Shown: positions 1 through 6,329 of the stretch, piece by piece | Numbering within the stretch: position 1 is the stretch's first letter | Layout of the letters: every line of letters starts with the position of its first letter | From: Streptomyces actinomycinicus | Lineage (GTDB): Bacteria > Actinomycetota > Actinomycetes > Streptomycetales > Streptomycetaceae | Direction of reading: 5' to 3' | DNA length: 64,000 bases | Assembly: GCF_016741775.1 (NCBI RefSeq) | Contig: NZ_JAERRK010000007.1 | Span: 62,001 to 126,000 of the forward strand | Notes under the pieces: generated by a model | Told to the model about the DNA's origin: nothing | The model's database searches: none | The model's input: only the letters and a program-made list of their open reading frames with translations | Translations under genes and position numbers: made by a program

Positions 1-146
1 TCCGTCGGCTCCGCCACGCTGCGCGACCAGTCGAACCACAGGCAGCCGGGCTCGGCGCGCGTGGCCCGGGTGAAGTCCGCGGTGATCTCGGGCCAGCGGT
101 CGGCGTGCTCGGGACGGACGCGGAACTTGGCGGTGATGAAGATCAT
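1..146 (-). CDS. Antibiotic biosynthesis monooxygenase (ABM) domain protein, 5' part only
   Basis: The first 48 codons of a minus-strand gene that runs off the left edge. The N-terminus begins MIFITAKFRVRPEHADRWPE and continues to a conserved EPGCLWFDWSRSV block. This is the pattern of small dimeric ferredoxin-like ABM/quinol monooxygenases, which oxidise quinols or polyketide intermediates or serve as heme-degrading-like folds. The ATG at 146 is the first start in frame. Only half of a usual 95-110 residue protein is visible, so substrate and neighbours cannot be judged. Confidence 0.8.
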   Translation of the reverse strand, partial: MIFITAKFRVRPEHADRWPEITADFTRATRAEPGCLWFDWSRSVAEPT

Positions 147-242
147 GAAATTCCTCGCTGATGTCTGTGTGTCTGCATCGCACAGCATTACGCCGCAGAG
201 GGCGTGCTGCCCGCGCCGGGGTGGGGCGAGCCACGCCGATGG

Positions 243-605
243 CTAGCGTGCGGTGTGCCCGGAACGGAGTTCGTCGATGTCGACCGTGGTCAGGGCCACG
301 TTCAGCGGCACGCCGGTGCCGGCTGCGGCGGCCAGCCGCTCGCGTACCTCGCGGGGCGTTCGAGGCCGCCAGCCCGGCCCGTCACAGCAGCCGGAGTGGA
401 ACGTGACGCCCGCGTTCAGCAGGGCGGTCAACGTCCGCCACCCAGCGGTATCGCTCCGCTTCGGCACAGCGAGGTCCTGGCCCGCGTCGATCAACCCGCC
501 GCCGCAGCGCGGGCACCGGCTTGCCCGCACGCCGCGCTTCTTGAACGAAGAACGGCAGGGCAAGCACACGTAATGCCGGTTCGGGGTCCCTCCGCGAAAG
601 CACAT
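243..605 (-). CDS. Small zinc-ribbon protein of unknown function
   Basis: A 120-residue protein with two cysteine pairs near the N-terminus, CLPC (about residues 14-17) and CPRCGG (about 31-36), which should bind one zinc as a zinc ribbon. The rest is a charged helical segment (EVRERLAAAAGTG) with no recognised catalytic motif. No signal peptide or membrane segment. It looks like a conserved hypothetical protein of Streptomyces. It stands alone, 97 bp from the monooxygenase fragment. A DNA- or RNA-binding role would be a guess from the ribbon only. Confidence 0.65.
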   Translation of the reverse strand: MCFRGGTPNRHYVCLPCRSSFKKRGVRASRCPRCGGGLIDAGQDLAVPKRSDTAGWRTLTALLNAGVTFHSGCCDGPGWRPRTPREVRERLAAAAGTGVPLNVALTTVDIDELRSGHTAR

Positions 606-1081
606 CGCACCAGTATGGCAAGACAGTTCTCACGCCCGGCAGGACACGCCTGCTTGCGCCGGGCGCAGCGGTTCCGGGCGGCCGCTGAGCGCGATCGCTC
701 CCCGTACCGTCCCAGTGCCGGCAGCAGTGGACCGCGGGCATTCATCAGCTCGAAGAGGGCTGCGCTGACGCATTCCGTGCAAGGGCGAGCATGGCGCTGT
801 CTGCGGCTCGGACGAGGCTGTGCCGAGTCTCTTGTCCGGCCGAGGCGGAGACGTTCCGCGCCGCCGAGGGCTTCGCTTCACGTGCATAGCCGAGGGCTTC
901 GCTTCACGTGCATACAGGAATCGCTACGCGATGCGCGTCGGCGCTCGCAGATCCATCCTGGGGTGACCGGGTTCGAGCGGGTCATGGCCGGACCCGGGCG
1001 GCGCCGGGGCCGCACGGCCGGCACCGTGGAAAACGGATACACGGTCCACTCGAAGCACACGCACCGGAAAGCTCGGACACC
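606..1081. other. Gene-poor stretch
   Basis: No reading frame here has convincing codon bias or recognisable similarity. The only structure seen is the exact 26-bp tandem duplication at 863-914. The next recognisable coding material is the HD-domain remnant from 1082. Confidence 0.5.
863..914. repeat. Exact 26-bp tandem duplication
   Basis: Two adjacent copies (863-888 and 889-914), each running from gccgaggg through cttcgcttca to cgtgcata, are identical. They lie in apparently non-coding DNA about 170 bp upstream of the HD-domain pseudogene. This looks like simple slippage. Confidence 0.9.
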
Positions 1082-1298
1082 ATGACCGACACCATCGCAG
1101 GGGTGGAAACACCCGAGACCCCGGCTGTCGCAGAGGCCACGGCCTTTCTTCGGGAAAGGACGAACGCCCTGGTCTACCACCACTCCCCCGGAGACCACGT
1201 ACGGGACCGTCAATGCAGACGTCCTGGAACACTTCGTGCCCGGATTCCGCCGCACGTCCATGGTGGAACGGGTCATGGAAGCGCCCTGGCCTCGGTGA
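1082..1298 (+). pseudogene. HD-domain protein with its centre deleted and a frameshift
   Basis: The first frame starts with ATG and reads MTDTIAGVETPET, then ATAFLRERTNALVYHHS, the typical start of actinomycete HD-domain hydrolases of about 200 residues (the family continues YHHSRRV, then the HD metal site). Immediately afterwards homology resumes in another frame as TTYGTVNADVLEHF, then PGFRRTSMVERVMEAPWP and a TGA, which is the typical C-terminus. About 100 residues, including the HD metal-binding motif, are missing, so no active product is expected. The gene sits upstream of an oxidoreductase, a common neighbour for this family (recalled). Confidence 0.75.
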
Positions 1299-1473
1299 CA
1301 TGGCAGCGGTCACGACCGGGTCGAAGCAAGCGCCGCCCTCCCAACGCATCCGGGTAGTGGAGCTGCCCGGAGCCCTGCTGACCCCATGTGGTCCGTCCGG
1401 CACTCGGCAGCGGGACGGCATCTCGACCGTTCACGTCCCGCAACTCCCGCCCCGAACCACGAAAGGAGCGCTC

Positions 1474-2397
1474 GTGCGAGCCATCACCGTCCGGGACCGC
1501 GAAGCCGGGGTCGCCGGTTTGACCCTGGAGAACCTGCCTCAGCCCCACGCCGCCGAGAACGACGTCATCGTGCTGGTGCACGCCGCCGGCTTCACCCGCG
1601 GGGAGCTCGACTGGCCCGCAACCTGGGCCGACCGCGCCGGCCGCGACCGCACGCCGAGCGTGCCCGGCCACGAGGTCTCGGGGGTGGTGACGGAACTCGG
1701 ATACGGAACGACAGGGCTCAGCATCGGCCAGCGGGTCTTCGGACCGACCGACTGGGCCCGCAACGGCTCGCTCGCCGAGTACGTCGCCGTGGAAGCCCGT
1801 AACCTTGCCCCACTCCCCGCCGACGTCGACCACACGGTGGCCGCAGCACTGCCGATCTCCGGCCTGACCGCATGGCAGGGCCTGTTCGACCACGCACGTC
1901 TCACCACCGGGCAGACGGTCCTGATCCACGGCGCCGCCGGCGGCGTCGGCTCGGTCGCCGTCCAGCTCGCCCGCGAAGCGGGGGCCCGCGTGGTCGGCGC
2001 GGGTCGCTCCGCCGACCGGGACACGGTCCTCGATCTGGGCGCGCACGCGTTCCTCGACCTGGAGACCGACCCGGTGGAGGACGCCGGGCAGGCCGACGTC
2101 GTGTTCGACGTGATCGGCGGTGACATCCTCGACCGCTCGGCCGCGCTCGTGCGCCCCGGCGGCACGCTCGTCACCATCGCCCACCCGCCCACCGTGCGCC
2201 CAGACGACGGACGGGCTCTCTTCTTCGTCGTGGAACCCGACCGCGCACGCCTCGCCCACCTCGCCCAGCGGCTGAGGGACGGCGGGCTCCGCCTGAGGGT
2301 CGGCGAAGTTCGGCCGCTGGACGAAGCGGCCGCCGCGTTCGCCCCACGACAGCGGGTCCCCGGCCGCACGATCATCCGCGTCACGGACGCCGGGTGA
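1474..2397 (+). CDS. NADP-dependent zinc-free alcohol dehydrogenase/quinone oxidoreductase (MDR superfamily)
   Basis: A 307-residue medium-chain reductase. The GroES-like domain (about 1-115) has VPGHEVSGVV and the downstream GQRVFG. The Rossmann domain contains HGAAGGVGS (about 152-160), the dinucleotide-binding glycine loop of quinone oxidoreductases (QOR/Zta1 type). No structural or catalytic zinc cysteines are seen, so it should reduce quinones or enones using NADPH in the cytoplasm. The GTG at 1474 was chosen because GAAAGGAG lies 6 bases upstream. Longer starts would run through the HD pseudogene. Physiological substrate unknown. Confidence 0.9.
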   Translation: MRAITVRDREAGVAGLTLENLPQPHAAENDVIVLVHAAGFTRGELDWPATWADRAGRDRTPSVPGHEVSGVVTELGYGTTGLSIGQRVFGPTDWARNGSLAEYVAVEARNLAPLPADVDHTVAAALPISGLTAWQGLFDHARLTTGQTVLIHGAAGGVGSVAVQLAREAGARVVGAGRSADRDTVLDLGAHAFLDLETDPVEDAGQADVVFDVIGGDILDRSAALVRPGGTLVTIAHPPTVRPDDGRALFFVVEPDRARLAHLAQRLRDGGLRLRVGEVRPLDEAAAAFAPRQRVPGRTIIRVTDAG

Positions 2398-2451
2398 GCC
2401 GTCGTTGCCTGCCGACAGCACCGGCCGTGGTGAAAGGAAAGGCCGCGAGCA

Positions 2452-2532
2452 GGCCTGGTGAAGGGAAGTTCCCGGACCGGCCTCGTGAAGGGGAGGCTCC
2501 GGACCGGCCTGGTGAAGGGAAGGCCCCCAGGA
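2452..2532. repeat. 27-bp tandem repeat, three imperfect units
   Basis: Units begin ggcctggtgaagggaa (2452), ggcctcgtgaagggga (2479) and ggcctggtgaagggaa (2506), each 27 bp. They lie just after the oxidoreductase stop codon. Because 27 is a multiple of three, the plus strand reads RPGEGKFPD-like 9-residue repeats, but there is no start or domain to suggest a real protein. Confidence 0.8.
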
Positions 2533-2611
2533 GCACGACGCTTCGGGGCACCGGCGGGCGGGCGGGGCGGTCGGCGCGGGCGCCGCGCCTGTCAGGGGGC
2601 GGCTCGGAGCC

Positions 2612-2787
2612 TTAGAGTAACGCCCAGCTCCCTGCGTCGCCCGCCGCAGCGGCCAGGCGTGCGGCCGCTTCGGCACCGCACGCGTCACCGGCGCGTTCCC
2701 GCAGCCAGATCAGCGCCGTGCAGATCGACGCGTCACCGGCTGCAGCGGCGAGGCGGGCCAGGCGTGCGGCGTCGGCGTGGTCATCGG
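2612..2787 (-). pseudogene. C-terminal remnant of a TPR/Sel1-like helical repeat protein
   Basis: The minus strand reads DAARLARLAAAAGDAS, LIWLRERAGDACGAE and ARLAAAAGDAGSWALL before a stop. This matches the alternating 'reeaGd-AgAe-la-AaaaGd' helical repeats that end many Streptomyces proteins. Upstream the similarity is lost, so this is a tail fragment left by a rearrangement rather than a complete gene. Confidence 0.5.
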
Positions 2788-3118
2788 CTCGCTCCTCTCG
2801 GCCGGCACCGAGCAGGCGCCCGTGGCACTGCGCATCGCCGCCCGCACCCGCGAACTCGTCGATCAGGGCACCCCCGTCGAAGCCGCCTGCCGCATCCTCG
2901 TACTCGAAGAGCAGCTCGAAGAAGCCCAGCGCATCAACGAGCAACTGCGCTCCCGAAGCCGCGAGTCCCAGCCGAAGACCGCGCCTTGGCGACGGACACC
3001 GGACGCGAGCCGAGCACCGACCGTCGACCGGCAGGGCCACCCTCAGCGGTCCTCCATCCACCGACGGGAAACAGGTCCGACAAACGGAGGGTCGTGCTGT
3101 CCCTCTTGGTCCGGTTGA
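2777..3118 (+). CDS. Unrecognised small ORF with a coiled-coil segment
   Basis: Only the segment from about 2818 to 2960 looks coding: LRIAARTRELVDQGTPVE, then RILVLEEQLEEAQRINEQLR, an amphipathic, probably coiled-coil helix with good codon bias. The C-terminal half is basic and low in information. It resembles the C-terminal dimerisation helix of small DNA-binding regulators, but no helix-turn-helix is present, so it may be another gene remnant. The start is uncertain and no good ribosome binding site is seen. Confidence 0.35.
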   Translation: MVIGSLLSAGTEQAPVALRIAARTRELVDQGTPVEAACRILVLEEQLEEAQRINEQLRSRSRESQPKTAPWRRTPDASRAPTVDRQGHPQRSSIHRRETGPTNGGSCCPSWSG

Positions 3119-3208
3119 GGGTGGTGCCCCATGGGTAACTCCCTCACGGGCAAGGGGGGTGCTGGTGATTCGAGGGTTCTCGGTACCTGAATCCGATTCG
3201 GCCACGCG

Positions 3209-4078
3209 ATGATCGGAGCCACTGGAGCAGCACGACTCCGATGGGGACGCCGTAGTCTGCAGATTCTCCTCACGCACTCGCTGGCGGCGTTCGGTCTTCT
3301 GTCGGGTCTGGTGCAACTGGTGGTCCAGCTGTTCTCGCTGACCTTCTCAGAGCCTCTGCTCGTGATCGCGTTCACCGTGACCCTCAGTGTCGCATGGGGA
3401 CTGACACAGGCACTTCCCCCGGCGTCGGCAGCACGTTCGTTCGGCCACCCCGGAATGCGGGTGCAGGTCATCGTGGGCGACCTTTTCGAACAGCGTGGAC
3501 ACATCGTCGTCGGTTTCACCGACACGTTCGACACCTGCGTCGCGGACGATCTCGTGATCAGCCGTTCCAGTGTGCAGGCACAGTTACTGCAGCACTGGTA
3601 CGCGGGGAGCCAAGAGGATCTGGACGACGCGCTCACCGCGGCACTGGAACGAAGTGAAGTGGAAGCGGTCGAGTCGCGTGCGGACAAACCGCATGGGAAA
3701 CTCGAGCGCTACCCCGTCGGAACGGTGGCGGTGCTGTCCCGGAACGGACGCAAAGCGTTCGGTCTGGCGTACAGCCGTCTGGGGAACAGCCTGGTCGCCG
3801 AGTCCAGCGCCGAGAAGATCTGGGTGAGTCTTTGCCGGCTTTGGGAGGCGGTCTACGAGCACGGACATCGCGAACCACTCGCCCTGCCGATCATCGGCGG
3901 GGCGTTGGCACGTGTCGACACGCTGAGTCAGGAGAACTTGCTGAAGATGATCCTGCTCTCCTTCGCAGCGGCCTCGCGGGCCCGCGTGGTGACCCGTGAA
4001 CTCACCGTGGTCATACATCCGACGGCTCTTCACGACATCAACGTCCTGGAGATCCGGCATTTCCTGATGACCCTGTAG
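3209..4078 (+). CDS. thsA: Thoeris ThsA-like effector: two membrane helices plus Macro-like domain
   Basis: A 289-residue protein. Residues about 17-41 and 48-69 form two hydrophobic helices (LLTHSLAAFGLLSGLVQLVV; LLVIAFTVTLSVAWGL). The soluble part carries RVQVIVGDLFEQRGHIVVGF, then TDTFDT and ISRSSVQAQLL, a pattern of the ThsA-type Macro domain that binds ADP-ribose derivatives. In type II Thoeris, the TIR partner makes an ADP-ribose-based signal that binds this domain and triggers membrane disruption. The next gene, 28 bp downstream on the same strand, encodes a TIR protein, which supports that role. The start is the best available but has only a weak ribosome binding site. The final effector mechanism is inferred from the family. 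Confidence 0.8.
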   Translation: MIGATGAARLRWGRRSLQILLTHSLAAFGLLSGLVQLVVQLFSLTFSEPLLVIAFTVTLSVAWGLTQALPPASAARSFGHPGMRVQVIVGDLFEQRGHIVVGFTDTFDTCVADDLVISRSSVQAQLLQHWYAGSQEDLDDALTAALERSEVEAVESRADKPHGKLERYPVGTVAVLSRNGRKAFGLAYSRLGNSLVAESSAEKIWVSLCRLWEAVYEHGHREPLALPIIGGALARVDTLSQENLLKMILLSFAAASRARVVTRELTVVIHPTALHDINVLEIRHFLMTL

Positions 4079-4106
4079 TAGACCGGTTTTCAGAAAGGGA
4101 GCGGCT

Positions 4107-5255
4107 GTGACGGAGGCCAAGGCGTTCTTGAGCTGGTCCACTCGCGATCCACGCATCGAACCGTTGGCTCAGCTCTTCCGGCAGTGGCTCGGGTCCCTGT
4201 TCGAAGGACGCGTGGATTCTTTCTTCTCTCGTGAGATCCAGCCTGGCGAGCACACCGTTCCACGGATCTACCAGGCGCTGAACGAAGCCGACTTCGGTTT
4301 CATCTTCCTGTCGCAGAGGACGGCCCGGAGCCCGTGGGTGATCTATGAGAGCGGGTGTCTCAACCCGTCGCTCCGGGCAGGTAGGGTCTTCCCGCTGCTG
4401 TTCGACCTCTCACCGGGCGAACTTCGTTCCCTGTGTCCTCCCTTGGCGGATTTCCAAGCCGTGTCGTTGCGCGATGTGCAGGACGTCCGACGTCTGACCG
4501 AGAGGATCTGTCAGCTCCTCGGCCTCGACGACACGCAGGTGATCCAGTTACGCGAGAGGTTCCACCGAACCTTCCCTCAGCTGGAGCGGGCGATCACTGA
4601 AACGGTGGACAGCAGGCGACTGCTTCCCGATCGTTTCACCGGAACCCTGACCTACAACGACAACATCGCCGGATCGCGGAACTTCCAGATGCCCGGAGTC
4701 TTCGGGCAGTACCAGCGCGAACTCTTCCTCGTCGGCAACAACCTCAATCTTCTGCTCAATCTGCACAACAACGAGGACATGTTCGGTGCGCTGCTGGACT
4801 CGCTCGTGGAGGATCCGTCGAAGAGGGTTCGTATCCTGATGGCCGATCTGTGGGACGACAAGATCCTTTACACATTCAACAAGGTGATCTTCGGCAGTGC
4901 CCTGTCCGAGTTCTCGGGGCTGAACGATGTGCTCACCAACCCGGAGTCGCACCTGTACCTCGACCGGTTCATCGCCGCCCGGGCGGGAGACAAGATCCAC
5001 GAACGGTTGCAGAGGCAGCTCAGGATAAAAAAGATCGGTCTACTGGTTGACACCTTCTGGTTTGTCGACCCGGACAACACCTCACTCTCCGGCGACCTGC
5101 TGTTCGCCCTCATGACGGCGGTCACGGGCCGGGAGCGTCCAGTCTTCTACGTCAATCAGGCGGAGAATCCGGGCCTCTACTCAAAGTACTTCGACATGTG
5201 CCAGGCCGCTTTCGACTTGAGCGCGGACGTCCTGTGGCCCGTGGCAGGGCAGTAA
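4107..5255 (+). CDS. thsB: TIR-domain protein (Thoeris ThsB-like) with long C-terminal extension
   Basis: A 382-residue protein. The TIR domain (about 1-140) starts KAFLSWSTRDPRI and includes PRIYQALNEADFGFIFLS and SPWVIYESGCL. Glu81 in the latter is the expected catalytic glutamate for NAD+ cleavage. The GTG start at 4107 has AGAAAGGGA 6 bases upstream. The C-terminal half (about 185-380) carries RELFLVGNNLNLLL, a VRILMADLWDD strand and FYVNQAENPGLYSKYFD. It is not part of ordinary ThsB proteins (about 200 residues) and may be an infection sensor or regulatory domain. Likely co-transcribed with the macro-domain gene. NADase activity and signal identity are inferred. Confidence 0.85.
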   Translation: MTEAKAFLSWSTRDPRIEPLAQLFRQWLGSLFEGRVDSFFSREIQPGEHTVPRIYQALNEADFGFIFLSQRTARSPWVIYESGCLNPSLRAGRVFPLLFDLSPGELRSLCPPLADFQAVSLRDVQDVRRLTERICQLLGLDDTQVIQLRERFHRTFPQLERAITETVDSRRLLPDRFTGTLTYNDNIAGSRNFQMPGVFGQYQRELFLVGNNLNLLLNLHNNEDMFGALLDSLVEDPSKRVRILMADLWDDKILYTFNKVIFGSALSEFSGLNDVLTNPESHLYLDRFIAARAGDKIHERLQRQLRIKKIGLLVDTFWFVDPDNTSLSGDLLFALMTAVTGRERPVFYVNQAENPGLYSKYFDMCQAAFDLSADVLWPVAGQ

Positions 5256-5357
5256 CCACCCTGACGCCGGGGCCAGCGACCAGCCGCCCCCTCGACTGGC
5301 CGGATTCCGGAGCCGACGCCGTGGTCCCATCACCGCGCGACCACCTCGGACCCCGCT

Positions 5358-6101
5358 TCAACCAGAAGCCGACTCGCCGCGGGCGGGTGGCTCAGGGGCG
5401 GAGCCGTTCCCGGTCCAGAGCCAAGCGGCGGCGCGGTAGTCCCTGTTCACGGCGATCACTTTGGTGAAGTCGTCGGCGTCGATGTCCGTGTATCCCGGGC
5501 GGAAGACATTCTCGTGGAGCCAGTCGGACACCGCGACCACGAGGTCGGCCTGCGCGTCGGCCTTGGCGGCCGCCCGCAGCTGATCGCAGTCGACCAAGCG
5601 GCTCAGTCGCACCAGCAGGGGCCCGGCAAAGCCGAGCGCGGCACGGCTCACGGGACCGATGTCCCACGCCATGCGCAGGCGCAACCGGTCACTGTGTACG
5701 CGGTTGTTCTGCGAGAGCAGCCGGGCGGCCCCTGTCATCAGCCGCGGAAGGGCGTCGACGCACTCCGTCTCGGGAGGCAGCACGACGTTCATGCCGTCGC
5801 CACCGGGCTGGATGTCCGTTCGGCCGAGATCGGCTCGGACCGCTTGCAGCAGGTGGCGCACGAGCCCGGCCAGCCGCCATTGCACCTGGCCCTGACGCGC
5901 GACGGGCCTGGCGCTGTAGCCCGTGACGTCCACACAGAACGCGAGCCTGATCCGGTGGTCGCCGGGGATGGCGGTAGGTGCCGGCTTCTCTCCCTCGGGC
6001 GCCTCCGGCAGGAGCGTCCCGTGCAGGGGCGTGGTGCGGGTTCCTTGCATTGCCGCATCGATGAGCACTTCCGGCCCTCCCGGGGAGAAGCGCACCGCCA
6101 T
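5358..6101 (-). CDS. Class III nucleotide-cyclase-like domain protein
   Basis: A 247-residue protein. RIRLAFCVDVTGYSAR (about 51-66) and GGDGMNVVLPP (about 100-110) match the two metal-aspartate segments of class III cyclases (D-x-x-G-Y-S and GDG). GFAGPLLVRLSRLVD later lies where the family's catalytic helix sits. The usual Asn/Arg transition-state pair is not obvious, so it may be a sensor or a degenerate cyclase. Proteins of this kind are common in Streptomyces near STAND and other conflict genes. It converges on the TIR gene with about 100 bp between them; partnership with the defence pair is possible but unproven. Confidence 0.6.
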   Translation of the reverse strand: MAVRFSPGGPEVLIDAAMQGTRTTPLHGTLLPEAPEGEKPAPTAIPGDHRIRLAFCVDVTGYSARPVARQGQVQWRLAGLVRHLLQAVRADLGRTDIQPGGDGMNVVLPPETECVDALPRLMTGAARLLSQNNRVHSDRLRLRMAWDIGPVSRAALGFAGPLLVRLSRLVDCDQLRAAAKADAQADLVVAVSDWLHENVFRPGYTDIDADDFTKVIAVNRDYRAAAWLWTGNGSAPEPPARGESASG

Positions 6102-6329
6102 GGCGGGCGCATAGTGTCCGACGTTCCGGTTAGACCCCGACGCCAGGCGACCGGCATGGGGCCGTCAGGGGCGTGTCCGCGCTGTCGTCACTGCCGGGTC
6201 TTCATCTGCACGTTAGGCATGCGGACCACACGGCGCCCCGGGAACTGGCCCGGGGATGACCCTGGGTGGCCCGTCACCCATCCGGCGCAGCAGGGAGCCC
6301 AGGGATGGACTGCCGCCGTGCCGTACCGG

